Assembly: GCA_025517425.1 (NCBI GenBank)
Contig: JAOPJY010000001.1
Span: forward strand, 434,001-498,000
Source: Halobacteria archaeon AArc-dxtr1
Lineage (GTDB): Archaea > Halobacteriota > Halobacteria > Halobacteriales > Natrialbaceae
DNA: 64,000 bases
Reading direction: 5' to 3'
This document shows positions 50,177-58,868 of the stretch, piece by piece (position 1 is the first letter of the stretch; each line of letters opens with the position of its first letter). A model generated the notes under the pieces. That model was not told the origin of the DNA. It was given only the letters and a program-made list of their open reading frames with translations, and searched no databases. The position numbers and the translations under genes are program-made.

Positions 50177-51271
50177 GTGAGTGACATTGTCATCGCTGAC
50201 GCCGTCGACGCGTATCTCGCACGGAAGGCGACCGGCGACCCGGACGAGAACGACGCCGGTGTCTACGCCTCGAACGCGGGTTCAATCCTGCGACGCTGGG
50301 CGGCGTGGCTCGAATCGGAGCGCGACTGCACCGCGTTGTTCGCACTCGAGGACGGCCACCTCCGCTCGTACGCCGAGCGGTTGCGCGCTCTCGTCCGCGA
50401 GGGGTCGTACGCCGCGTCGACCGCGCAGACGTACTTCGCCGTCGTACGAGCGTTTCTCGCATGGTGTGTCCGTGGCGGCCTCCTCGAGACGAATCCAGCA
50501 GCCACGGCACACGCTCAAGAGCCCCTGCCGGCGGTAGACGGGGATAGCTCGGGTGACGCTGACGCGTTCGACGAACGCCGCCAGCGACTCGTGGGCTACG
50601 TCAGCGACCGCGCCGCCGAGGCAACCGATGCGGACCGTCGCGAGCGCCTGTCCAAGCGCCGCGATCACGCGCTCGTGTCGCTCCTTGCCCACTCGGACGT
50701 ACGCGGCTCGGAGGTGTTTCGCGTTCCCACTGATGGTCGGCGCGACGGGGCGACCTGGGACGACGTCGACTTCTACGCCGGGACGATGCAGGTGCGTGCC
50801 AGCTCCAACTCACTCGAGCAGGTCGTCCTCCCCGCGGCTGCCCGGACGCCGCTTCGACGCTACCGCATCCTCCAGCAGCCGCCGACACCCGACTGGCCAC
50901 TGTTCCCGACCCGCCACGCCCCATCTGTGGCGAGTCACGTCCGCTCGGTGTTGCGTGATCGGGGCCTCTCGACGGAGACGGTCGACGACGTGCTCGCGGA
51001 ATCGACGGCGATCGACGTCGCTCGAGAACGGCGCGTTCCGCCGCCGGCGGTCACGACGGAAGGGGCGCGTTCGATCCTCAAACGTCTCTCCGCCGACGCA
51101 GGGATCGAGGGCGAGCACCTCACACCGCGACGGATGGGGGCAGCTGCTCCGGAGAGCGAACGCGAAGCCACAACCCCCTCGAAGACGACGCTTCGGTCGT
51201 TACCCTCCGAACGGTCGATCGTTCTCCTCGACGACCACCGGAACACAGCTCCGGATACCGACAGTCAGTAG
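50177..51271 (+). CDS. Tyrosine-recombinase-like protein, probably inactive
   Basis: 364 residues from a GTG at 50177 (an ATG at 50156 adds 7). The N-terminal SAM-like domain (residues ~1-115, ILRRWAAWLESERDCTALFA, AQTYFAVVRAFLAWCVRGG) and the first catalytic box with Arg (LLAHSDVRGSEVFRV) are typical of XerC/D-type integrases. The second box reads EHLTPRRMGAAAPES, without the usual H-x-x-R, and there is no Tyr in the last 100 residues. DNA binding without strand cutting is likely. Confidence 0.78.
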   Translation: MSDIVIADAVDAYLARKATGDPDENDAGVYASNAGSILRRWAAWLESERDCTALFALEDGHLRSYAERLRALVREGSYAASTAQTYFAVVRAFLAWCVRGGLLETNPAATAHAQEPLPAVDGDSSGDADAFDERRQRLVGYVSDRAAEATDADRRERLSKRRDHALVSLLAHSDVRGSEVFRVPTDGRRDGATWDDVDFYAGTMQVRASSNSLEQVVLPAAARTPLRRYRILQQPPTPDWPLFPTRHAPSVASHVRSVLRDRGLSTETVDDVLAESTAIDVARERRVPPPAVTTEGARSILKRLSADAGIEGEHLTPRRMGAAAPESEREATTPSKTTLRSLPSERSIVLLDDHRNTAPDTDSQ

Positions 51272-51336
51272 CACTGCCGACCGACTGCGAAGGGCAATTC
51301 GAGACCAGGAGATCCTCGCGCTGACGCGTGAGGATG

Positions 51337-51417
51337 TGTTACGTGAGCAAGAAGAGGACGACCTGTTACGTGAGCAAGAAGAGGACGACCTGTTACGTGA
51401 GCAAGAAGAGGACGATC
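51337..51417. repeat. Three 27-bp tandem repeats at the end of the Mrp operon
   Basis: Starts at 51337, 51364 and 51391; unit tgttacgtgagcaagaagag + gacgacc, the last with one change. Copy 3 contains the final codons and TAA stop of the antiporter gene on the minus strand. Copies 1 and 2 repeat that gene end downstream of its stop. Confidence 0.9.
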
Positions 51418-53240
51418 GTCAGTACCAGCGTGAGCACCAGCACCGTGAGCCCGATGGTCGCCCGGAGGTGGATCGTCGACGGCCGGCCGCCGTCGGTCGG
51501 CTGGGGCGGTTCGGTGTCGACGACCCAATCAGGGAGCTGTCCGGTGACTTGCGCGACCGCGAGAACGGGGTTCGCCCCGATCCAGTAGGTTCGCCGGACG
51601 AGTTCGACCGCGGCGGCGTCGACGATCCGGTAGAGCTCCGTGACTGCGAGCATCGACGTGCGCCCGAGGTGGTAGCCGGCGGGGTTGACGATCGTGGCCG
51701 GGTCGGGGTAATCGAGCGTCGAGAGCGGCTTCCGGATGAGCTTGAAGCCCACCGCGGAGACGACGATCAGGATCAGCGCGTCCTGCAGGTGACCGAGACT
51801 GTAGGGAGTAAGCCCCTGGTTCTCGCCGGCGATGTCGATCTCCGCGCCGTCGACCAGCGGGAGAAGGTCGGTGAACTGCCACCAGAGAAGCCCGAGGACG
51901 ACGCAGGCCGCACCCACCGCGAGCATGGCGACCGACTGGCCCGGCTTTGCGTCTCTGACCGTGCGATCGCTCTCGCCGTGGAAGAAGACGTAGTAGCCGA
52001 GTTTGATGAACGAGAGGAAGGTGCCGATGGCGCCGATAAACAGCAGCCAGTACAGCGCCGTGTACTCGGTCGTTCCGTCGAAGTAGCCCGCGGCGGCGTC
52101 TAACACCATCCCCTTGCTGATGAAGCCGCTGAACCCGGGGACGGCGGTAATCGAGAGCGCGCCGATGAAGAAGGCGATGGCGGTGATCGGCATCTCCCGC
52201 CAGAGCCCGCCGAGCTTGTAGAGGTCGTTCTCGCGGGTGCGGTAGATGACGACCCCGACGGCCATGAACAGCAGGCTCTTGTAGAGGACGTTGTTGAACA
52301 GGTGTCCCATCGCGCCAGCGGCGCCGATAGTCGTCCCGATGCCGATTCCGGCGACCATGTAGCCGAGCTGGGCCTGGATGTGATAGGAGAGAAGCGCCCG
52401 CATATCGTGCTGGAGCAAGGCGAAGACGACGCCGTAGACGGCCATCAGCCCGCCCATATATGCAAGGTAGAGGTTCCCTTCGGGAACCGCCCGAAGCAGG
52501 ACGTAGGCGCTGGTCTTCGTCGTGAACGCGGCGAGGAATACTGAGGCCGCGAAGTGCGGTCGCGGGTAGGTATCCGGCAACCAGGTGTGGAAGCCGACGA
52601 AGGCGACGTTGACGCCGATCCCGAGGATCGCGAGGATCATCGGGATCCCCTCCGCGATACCACCTGCGAGCAGGGCGTCGGTGTAGCCGACGCCCTCACC
52701 GTAGACGAACGTGCCGACCTGTGCGTAGTGGGCTGCGACGGCGAAGAGCACCAGACTGCCGCCGATCCCGTGGGCGAGCGCGTAGCGGTAGCCGGCCCGG
52801 ACCGCGTCGCCACGGTACTGCCAGACCAACAGCGTGCTCGTCAGCGCCATGATCTCCCACATGAACACGAGGACGAGCCAGTCGCCGGCGTACACCGCGC
52901 CCAGCGCGCTGGCGACGTATGCAAGCGCAATGGCCCCCAGGTTTCGGGAGGCCTCGCTCGAGTAGGCGTAGACGACCGCGAACGTGCCGAGGAAGGCGAG
53001 TCCGAGCCCGACCATCCGGGTAAAGTCGTCGACCAGCATCGGCTGGACTTCGAAGCCGAGGAACGTCGCCTCGACGGCGCCCTCGGGAGCGAAGACGGCG
53101 ACGGCCATCGCCGCGAGGAGGCTGAGTGTTCCGACGGCGTAGCCGAGGACCCGCGGCAAGACGAGTACGAGCAGCGCCGCTGCGAAGACGACGAGTGGCG
53201 GGTAGACCATCGAGAGTGCCTCGATCTCGATCCCCATCAT
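51393..53240 (-). CDS. Mrp antiporter, proton-conducting subunit 3 (MrpD/NuoL-like)
   Basis: 615 residues with ~14 membrane helices and the complex-I antiporter core: FMWEIMALTSTLLVWQYRGD (Glu in helix 5), HTWLPDTYPRPHFAASVFLA, LLSYHIQAQLGYMVAGIGIG, and GHLFNNVLYKSLLFMAVGVV with the key Lys/His pattern. It is the last gene of the Mrp operon and overlaps the previous gene by 4 nt. Its C-terminus (VLFLLT) lies in a 27-bp repeat array. Role: proton or Na+ path of a multi-subunit Na+/H+ antiporter. Confidence 0.92.
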   Translation of the reverse strand: MMGIEIEALSMVYPPLVVFAAALLVLVLPRVLGYAVGTLSLLAAMAVAVFAPEGAVEATFLGFEVQPMLVDDFTRMVGLGLAFLGTFAVVYAYSSEASRNLGAIALAYVASALGAVYAGDWLVLVFMWEIMALTSTLLVWQYRGDAVRAGYRYALAHGIGGSLVLFAVAAHYAQVGTFVYGEGVGYTDALLAGGIAEGIPMILAILGIGVNVAFVGFHTWLPDTYPRPHFAASVFLAAFTTKTSAYVLLRAVPEGNLYLAYMGGLMAVYGVVFALLQHDMRALLSYHIQAQLGYMVAGIGIGTTIGAAGAMGHLFNNVLYKSLLFMAVGVVIYRTRENDLYKLGGLWREMPITAIAFFIGALSITAVPGFSGFISKGMVLDAAAGYFDGTTEYTALYWLLFIGAIGTFLSFIKLGYYVFFHGESDRTVRDAKPGQSVAMLAVGAACVVLGLLWWQFTDLLPLVDGAEIDIAGENQGLTPYSLGHLQDALILIVVSAVGFKLIRKPLSTLDYPDPATIVNPAGYHLGRTSMLAVTELYRIVDAAAVELVRRTYWIGANPVLAVAQVTGQLPDWVVDTEPPQPTDGGRPSTIHLRATIGLTVLVLTLVLTIVLFLLT

Positions 53241-55255
53241 CGGGCAATCACCCCCTCACCGGTGACCGACTCGACGATGACGTCGGCCAACTCGAGGAAG
53301 ATCGCGTAGTCGGGGATCACGCCGAGCGTGACGGCGCCGACCGCGATCACGGTGATCGGCATCAACATGAGCCAGGTGCTCTCGGCGAAGCCGATCGATT
53401 TGCGTTCCCAACCGCCTGGCGGTGGTCCGCCATGGTGGTGGTCACCGTGGTCGTGGTGCTCGGTGGCGTGGTCGGCGTGGCCTTCGCCCTCGTGGGCCGG
53501 CTCCTGGCGCTCGGAGTCAGTCTCTCCGTACGGGACGTCGGCGTCGCTCGGATACTCGTCGACGGCGTGTCCCTCAGGCTCCGAGGGCGTACCTGTTCCC
53601 TTGGCTTCTGCGTCGGGATCGTCCCGGTCGGTGGGCTGGGGCTGGCCGCTTGGCGGTTTCTCGTCGTCGGCAGCTTCGACATCTTCCTCGTCGTTCGGCT
53701 CACCGCCGTCGGACCGGAGGCCCGACGCGGATCGCGACCCGTCGGCTCGCTCACCGCCGTCAGTCGCGACGTCGTCCGCGAGGTACGACTCTCGCGTGCC
53801 ACCCGGCGGGAACTCGAGTAGTGGTTTGGCGTCGTGGCGGTCTTCGCTCTCGAAGAAAGCGGTGTAGACCACCGGCCAGAGGTAGGCGATGTTTAAGATT
53901 CCCGAGACGATCAGCGCGGCGGCGAACAGCCAGTAGCCGCCGCCGACGGTGCCCGAGCCGATCAGCATGTAGAACTTGCTGACGAAGCCGGCGATGAGGG
54001 GCATGCCGGCCATTCCGGCCGCGCCGATCGCGAACGCGCTCATCACGACCGGCATCCGCTTGCCGATGCCGGCCATCTCGCTGACGTAGTCCGTGTGGGT
54101 CTCGACGTGGACCGCGCCAGCACAGAAGAACAGCGTGAGCTTCCCGAACGCGTGGGCCGGGATGTGGAACAGGGCTCCGAGGATCGCCGCGGGGTGGAGA
54201 ATCGAGAGCCCGAGTACGATGTACGACAGCTGGGCGGTCGTCGAGTACGCCAACCGCCGTTTCAAGTGATCCTTCCGGAGCGCGATGATGCTCGCCGCGG
54301 TGAGCGTAAACGCCGCCAGGATCGCGACCGGCACGTTCATCCCGACCTGAGTCGCGATCCCCGGCACTTCGAAGCTGAGACTGCCGGTGAGGTCGATGCC
54401 GTAGACGTCTAAGATGACCCGGGCGACGCCGAAGGCGCCGGACTTGACGACGGCCACCGCGTGGAGCAGTCCCGACACAGGCGTCGGCGCGACCATCGCG
54501 TCGGCGAGCCAGGAGTGAAGCGGCATCACGGCCGCCTTGACGCCGAAGCCGGCGATCAGCAGGTAGAAGGCGGCCATTGCGATGCCGGGATCGGCGTTCG
54601 CGGCGGTCGCCAGTGCCTCCATTCCGCCGGCTTCGAAGCTGACGGTCGCATTTCCGGCCTGGCTCGTCAGCCAGTAGACGAGTACGGTGCCGGCAAGCAG
54701 GAAGACGCCGCCACCGAAGAACGTGTACGTGAGGTACTTCCGGCCGGCGATACGGGCCTCGTCGTCCTCGTTGTGTGCGACCAGCGGGTAGGTCACGAGC
54801 GAGAGCAACTCGTAGAAGATGAAGATCGTCACGAGATTGCCGGAGAACGCGATCCCAACGGCGGTCGAGAGGCTGGCCGCGAACGCGGCGAAGAATCGAG
54901 TCTGGGCGTGCTCGTCGAGCCCGCGCATGTAGCCCGCCGCGTAGAACGACGTAAAGATCCAGAGGAAGCTTGCAAGCGTCGCAAACAGCATCCCCAGCGG
55001 ATCGGCTCGCAGCACGAAGTCGATCCCGGCGACGAACTCGAAGCCGGTCGACTCGGCGAAGCTCCACTCGTAAACCGTGCCGTCGAGCACGCCAGGAAGC
55101 ATACTCACGACGATGGCGAACTTCGCGAGGGCGGCCGCGACGGACCACCCCTCGCGGACGTTCGGGTAGCGATACGAGCCGACGATCAGGATCACGGCGA
55201 TCGCCGACACCAACACGGCAGCCAGCGGTCGGACGGACGTAATGACTTCGGACAT
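53237..55255 (-). CDS. Mrp antiporter, proton-conducting subunit 2 (MrpA/NuoL-like)
   Basis: 672 residues. The antiporter core occupies residues ~1-475: FIFYELLSLVTYPLVAHNED (helix 5 Glu), HSWLADAMVAPTPVSGLLHA, AYSTTAQLSYIVLGLSILHP, LFHIPAHAFGKLTLFFCAGA. A ~150-residue acidic cytoplasmic or external loop follows, ending in the His cluster HADHATEHHDHGDHHHGGPP. A last helix pair follows (LMLMPITVIAVGAVTLGVI). It overlaps the next gene by 4 nt and abuts the previous one. It is one of three antiporter-like subunits, as in other haloarchaea. Confidence 0.92.
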   Translation of the reverse strand: MSEVITSVRPLAAVLVSAIAVILIVGSYRYPNVREGWSVAAALAKFAIVVSMLPGVLDGTVYEWSFAESTGFEFVAGIDFVLRADPLGMLFATLASFLWIFTSFYAAGYMRGLDEHAQTRFFAAFAASLSTAVGIAFSGNLVTIFIFYELLSLVTYPLVAHNEDDEARIAGRKYLTYTFFGGGVFLLAGTVLVYWLTSQAGNATVSFEAGGMEALATAANADPGIAMAAFYLLIAGFGVKAAVMPLHSWLADAMVAPTPVSGLLHAVAVVKSGAFGVARVILDVYGIDLTGSLSFEVPGIATQVGMNVPVAILAAFTLTAASIIALRKDHLKRRLAYSTTAQLSYIVLGLSILHPAAILGALFHIPAHAFGKLTLFFCAGAVHVETHTDYVSEMAGIGKRMPVVMSAFAIGAAGMAGMPLIAGFVSKFYMLIGSGTVGGGYWLFAAALIVSGILNIAYLWPVVYTAFFESEDRHDAKPLLEFPPGGTRESYLADDVATDGGERADGSRSASGLRSDGGEPNDEEDVEAADDEKPPSGQPQPTDRDDPDAEAKGTGTPSEPEGHAVDEYPSDADVPYGETDSERQEPAHEGEGHADHATEHHDHGDHHHGGPPPGGWERKSIGFAESTWLMLMPITVIAVGAVTLGVIPDYAIFLELADVIVESVTGEGVIAR

Positions 55256-56802
55256 CAGTTAAACACCTCCGCGAGGAACGGTTCGAGCCACTCGAAGAAC
55301 GCATCACCAGCGAAGCCGAGTGCGACAGCGAGGAGGGCAGCGCCGACGATCAGGACCAGCATGCCGACGGACACGGGACCGCGAACGCTCGCACCGGCGC
55401 TCGAGGTTCCTGTACCGCCGTCGGTAGCGACGGCCGGAATCGACTCCCTGTGGGGCGACTCGACCCGCGGCGTGAAGTACATCTTCTCTAATAGCCGTGC
55501 CGAGTACGCCAGCGTGAGCATCGTGCTCAGGAAGACGACGGCCGCGACCGACCACACCTGGGCCTCGACGGCGCCGACGGCGATGTACCACTTGCCGATG
55601 AAGCCGACCGAGGGTGGGATACCGATCAGCGCGATCAACAGGACCGCCATCGACGCCGCCGGAACTGGTCGGTGATGGGCCAATCCGGCGTACTCGTTGA
55701 CGGTCCGGGCACCGTATGAAAGCGCGACGACGCCGGCGGCGGCGAACAGCCCGGCTTTCAGCAGGCCGTGGCCGACGAGGTGGATCACCGCACCGGCGAA
55801 GGCGATCTGCGTGACCAGTCCGTAGGCCGCGACGATCAGCCCGAACTGGGCGACCGAGGAGTACGCGAACATCCGCTTGACGTCGCGCTGGATGACCGCG
55901 AGGGTGCTCCCCGCGATCACGCTCACGGCACCCACTGCGAGGATGACCTCTTGGGCGTACGGTGTCGCCGTGAGGAACTCAGCACCGAACGCGGAGTACA
56001 GCACGCGACCGAGCGCGTACGCCGAGACCGTCGAGACGAGCGCCGCGATCAGCGGCGTCACGCCGTCGGGGGCGTGCTGGTAGGCGTCTGGCTGCCAGGT
56101 GTGAAGCGGCCATTGGGCGACCTTGATCGCGAAGCCGACGAAGATAAAGGCGAAGCCGGCTCGCAACAGCGTGAGGTCGCTGCCGCCCTCGGCGGCGATC
56201 TGGGGGACCGCCTCGCCGAGCACCTGGATGTTCAGGGCGCCGGTCGCCATAAAGAGGAAGCCGACGCCGATCAGGTACAGCGAGGCACCGACGGTACCGA
56301 GGATGAGATACTTGAGCGCCGCAACGGCCGACTCGGGACCGTCGCCGCTTGCGATCATCGCGTAGGTTCCCAGGCCGACGATCTCTAAGAAGACGAACAT
56401 GTTGAAGACGTCGCCGGTCAGCGAGAGTCCGAGCAGGCCGCCGACGAGCAGCAGGTAGCCGGCGTAGAACGTGTTCCCGCGTGGCCCGCCCACGCGCGTG
56501 TACGCGAGAAGACTTGCAGAGGTGACCGTCACGAGGCAGATGATCAGCGTCGAGAACGGATCGGCAACGAGTTCGATGCCGATCCCCTGCGGTTCCTCCC
56601 ACCCGCCGAGGACGTGAACGACGCGCTCTTGGGCGTATACTGCGTTCGCCAGGTATGCCGACGCGGCGACGAGCGCAGCTGTCGTCGCCGCAGTGACCGA
56701 CCAGCCGGTCCGGTCGAACCACAGCCCGAGAGCGATGGGGACGGCCGCCATCAGAATCGGGACGGCGATCAACAGCGGGAGGATGAAATCGGCGCTACTC
56801 AT
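55255..56802 (-). CDS. mrpD: Mrp antiporter, proton-conducting subunit 1 (MrpD)
   Basis: 515 residues from the ATG at 56802 (MSSADFILPLLIAVPILMAA), which overlaps the mrpC stop by 8 nt. Core motifs: FVFLEIVGLGTYAMIASGDG (helix 5 Glu), HTWQPDAYQHAPDGVTPLIA, AYSSVAQFGLIVAAYGLVTQ, and a conserved His/Lys HLVGHGLLKAGLFAAAGVVA. A late cytoplasmic Ser/Gly-rich loop has a weak repeat. It forms the ion-translocating subunit next to MrpC. Confidence 0.93.
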   Translation of the reverse strand: MSSADFILPLLIAVPILMAAVPIALGLWFDRTGWSVTAATTAALVAASAYLANAVYAQERVVHVLGGWEEPQGIGIELVADPFSTLIICLVTVTSASLLAYTRVGGPRGNTFYAGYLLLVGGLLGLSLTGDVFNMFVFLEIVGLGTYAMIASGDGPESAVAALKYLILGTVGASLYLIGVGFLFMATGALNIQVLGEAVPQIAAEGGSDLTLLRAGFAFIFVGFAIKVAQWPLHTWQPDAYQHAPDGVTPLIAALVSTVSAYALGRVLYSAFGAEFLTATPYAQEVILAVGAVSVIAGSTLAVIQRDVKRMFAYSSVAQFGLIVAAYGLVTQIAFAGAVIHLVGHGLLKAGLFAAAGVVALSYGARTVNEYAGLAHHRPVPAASMAVLLIALIGIPPSVGFIGKWYIAVGAVEAQVWSVAAVVFLSTMLTLAYSARLLEKMYFTPRVESPHRESIPAVATDGGTGTSSAGASVRGPVSVGMLVLIVGAALLAVALGFAGDAFFEWLEPFLAEVFN

Positions 56803-57172
56803 CGGCACGCACCTCCCGGAGGGTGTCCTCACGGAGCGTTCCGTACTCCGCGTGGATCCGGATGATCAGCGCGAGGCCGACCGCCGTCAGCGCGATGCCG
56901 ACGACAATGGCGGTCAGCACGATCACGTGCGGAAGCGGGCTCGCCATCAGCCCCGGATCGCCCTCGGTCGGAACGACCGGCGACGTTCCACCTTCGACGT
57001 AGGCGACCGCGACGAAAAAGAGGAAGATGGCAGTCTGGAAGAGGTTGACGCCGATCAGTTTCTTGACGAGGTTCTCGTTGGCGATCATCATGTACATCCC
57101 GATCCCCATCAGCACGAACATCAGCGCGTAGGCGTAGCGGGTCGCCAGCACGTCGAGTGCGCCCTCAATCAT
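56795..57172 (-). CDS. mrpC: Mrp antiporter subunit C (NuoK-like)
   Basis: 125 residues, three helices: YALMFVLMGIGMYMMIANEN, KKLIGVNLFQTAIFLFFVAV with the conserved GxNL...F segment, and PHVIVLTAIVVGIALTAVGL. It is homologous to NuoK. The ATG at 57172 overlaps the stop of the mrpB gene by 8 nt, and its own stop overlaps mrpD, so translation is coupled. Confidence 0.93.
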   Translation of the reverse strand: MIEGALDVLATRYAYALMFVLMGIGMYMMIANENLVKKLIGVNLFQTAIFLFFVAVAYVEGGTSPVVPTEGDPGLMASPLPHVIVLTAIVVGIALTAVGLALIIRIHAEYGTLREDTLREVRADE

Positions 57173-57683
57173 CGTCGCTCACCTCCGCGCGGGTGGCGTC
57201 GGCTTTGTGGTGTCCGTACTCGTCGTGGCTGGTCGGCGTAAACCCGGCTGCCATCGCAAAAAACAGCGTCATGATGACGCCGGCGACGATCAGCGCGACA
57301 CCGCCAACCTCGATGGCTTCCATCCCCCAGTAGTGGGCGATGTCGAACGTGTCCTCGAATGCCCGGTACTCGAGGAAGTTGTAGCCAAGCGCCATCGTCG
57401 CGAGGCCGGTCGCGATGAAGATGGTGACGCCGCCGGCGACAAGTCCGACGACGAAGGAGTTACGCAGCCACTGGCGGGTCGACTCGATTCCGAAGGCGAA
57501 GGCAAGCATGAGGACGGTGACGCCGATGATGGCCCCGCCCTGGAAGCTCCCGCCGGGGGTGTCGGCCCCGTGTAGGGAGAGGAACATGCCGTAGGTCAGC
57601 GTAAACGGTGCGATGATCTTGACGGAGGTCAAGATTACCTGACTCTCCGTGTAGGTATCGCCGTAGGAGTCTGATTCGGACAT
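57165..57683 (-). CDS. mrpB: Mrp antiporter subunit B (MnhB domain)
   Basis: 172 residues from the ATG at 57683 (MSESDSYGDTYTESQVILTS). Four helices and the MnhB signature TYGMFLSLHGADTPGGSFQG plus GAIIGVTVLMLAFAFGIEST. The longer open frame upstream is in the neighbouring gene's DNA and is rejected. The start overlaps the DUF4040 gene stop by 1 nt. This is the second half of the bacterial MrpA C-terminus/MrpB module. Confidence 0.92.
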   Translation of the reverse strand: MSESDSYGDTYTESQVILTSVKIIAPFTLTYGMFLSLHGADTPGGSFQGGAIIGVTVLMLAFAFGIESTRQWLRNSFVVGLVAGGVTIFIATGLATMALGYNFLEYRAFEDTFDIAHYWGMEAIEVGGVALIVAGVIMTLFFAMAAGFTPTSHDEYGHHKADATRAEVSDDD

Positions 57684-58237
57684 TATGTGAACACCTCCCG
57701 TTTTAACACCAGCAGAACGGCGAGGCCGGCTGCGAAGACGACGACGGCCTCGCCGAACGTGTCGAAGCCACGGTAGGAGGCGAGCACCGCGGAGACCGCG
57801 TTCTGTGCGCCGGTGTCTGCGTACGTCTCCTGGACGTAGTACAGCGACGGGGTCTCCGAGAGCACGCCACCGCCCCAGATCGGGGCGTCTGCGTCGCCGA
57901 CGGCGTACATCTCCGGCAACAGCGTCGCGAGGACGAGGACGAAGGCTCCGACGACGACGACCGCGGGGACGTTGATCCGCTCGAATCGACGCTCGGTCGA
58001 CGGTCGGGTCGTCCGCGCGATCGTCAGTAATAAGAGAAGCGTCGTCACGCCGGCCCCGATCGCTGCTTCCGTCATCGCGACGTCTGGCGCGAGCAAGAAC
58101 GTATAGAGGATCGCCATCCCCAGGCTGTAGGCACCGAAGACGACGATCGCCGAGAGAACGTCTCGGAAGAGCGCCGTGGTGACTGCTGCCAGCAGGATGA
58201 AGACAGCGAGCGTGTAGGCGACGGCGCTTTCGATCAT
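57683..58237 (-). CDS. Mrp antiporter DUF4040/MBH-D-type subunit
   Basis: 184 residues. Membrane helices include AVAYTLAVFILLAAVTTALF, SAIVVFGAYSLGMAILYTFL with the conserved LLAPDVAMTEAAIGAG segment, and a C-terminal GFDTFGEAVVVFAAGLAVLL. This is the DUF4040/MrpA C-terminal-domain pattern, a separate protein in haloarchaea. The central periplasmic loop is variable. It overlaps mrpG by 4 nt. Confidence 0.9.
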   Translation of the reverse strand: MIESAVAYTLAVFILLAAVTTALFRDVLSAIVVFGAYSLGMAILYTFLLAPDVAMTEAAIGAGVTTLLLLLTIARTTRPSTERRFERINVPAVVVVGAFVLVLATLLPEMYAVGDADAPIWGGGVLSETPSLYYVQETYADTGAQNAVSAVLASYRGFDTFGEAVVVFAAGLAVLLVLKREVFT

Positions 58238-58590
58238 CGCTGCTCACCCCCGTCGGCGGCGGCCGTCGACTCGGCCTCGTCGTCGTCGGCCGTCCACGGC
58301 TCGACGCCGACCTCCGAGGCCGAGCGCGCGATCGCGTGAGCAGCTGTCGGGTTCGTAATGAAGACGAAAAACAGCAGTAAGACGGTGTAAATCGTCGCGG
58401 ACTGCCAGCCCAGTGCGAGCGCGACCGCAGCCAGCGCCATCCCGGCGCCGAGCGTGTCCGTCTGGGAGGCGGTGTGGGCCCGCGAGTAGATGTCGGGCAG
58501 GCGCAAGACGCCAACCGCAGAGACGAACGTAAAGAAGATCCCGAGGACGAGCAAGACGACGATCGCCCAAAAGCGGATCGTCTCGATCAC
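58234..58590 (-). CDS. mrpG: Mrp antiporter subunit G
   Basis: 118 residues from a GTG at 58590 (VIETIRFWAIVVLLVLGIFF), giving a GTGA overlap with mrpF. The MnhG motif GVLRLPDIYSRAHTASQTDT and a third helix IYTVLLLFFVFITNPTAAHA are present. The acidic Asp/Glu tail (~30 residues) is haloarchaeal. A longer ATG reading to 58683 would start inside mrpF and is rejected. Confidence 0.92.
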   Translation of the reverse strand: MIETIRFWAIVVLLVLGIFFTFVSAVGVLRLPDIYSRAHTASQTDTLGAGMALAAVALALGWQSATIYTVLLLFFVFITNPTAAHAIARSASEVGVEPWTADDDEAESTAAADGGEQR

Positions 58591-58868
58591 AGGACCCCAC
58601 CTCGGTCGACCGTGAACTTCGAGATGGCGACAGCCATCAGGAAGTTGAGCAGGGCGTAGATGAGTGCCACGTCTAAGAACCACGGCTGGTCGAGTCCGGC
58701 CGCCAGCAGCGCGAGGATGACGACCGTGTTCGTCCCGAGGACGTTAACGGCCAGCAGGCGGTCCTGGGTCGTCGGGCCATCGATGGCCCGGTAGAACATG
58801 GCGATAGCCAGCAGGACGAAGACGGCTGCGGCCACCAGAAACAGCTCTTCGATGGCGACGGGCGTCAT
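58587..58868 (-). CDS. mrpF: Mrp antiporter subunit F
   Basis: 93 residues, three helices: LVAAAVFVLLAIAMFYRAID followed by GPTTQDRLLAVNVLGTNTVV and DVALIYALLNFLMAVAISKF, the MnhF pattern with RLLA and DVAL motifs. It overlaps mrpE at its start and mrpG at its stop by 4 nt each. Confidence 0.92.
   Translation of the reverse strand: MTPVAIEELFLVAAAVFVLLAIAMFYRAIDGPTTQDRLLAVNVLGTNTVVILALLAAGLDQPWFLDVALIYALLNFLMAVAISKFTVDRGGVL

Noticed and set aside
50553-52103. A 516-residue plus-strand open frame across the recombinase and Mrp genes
   Set aside because: It is basic and Arg/Ser-rich, lies over two well-supported genes in other frames, and includes the 27-bp repeats; a GC-rich antisense/shadow frame.
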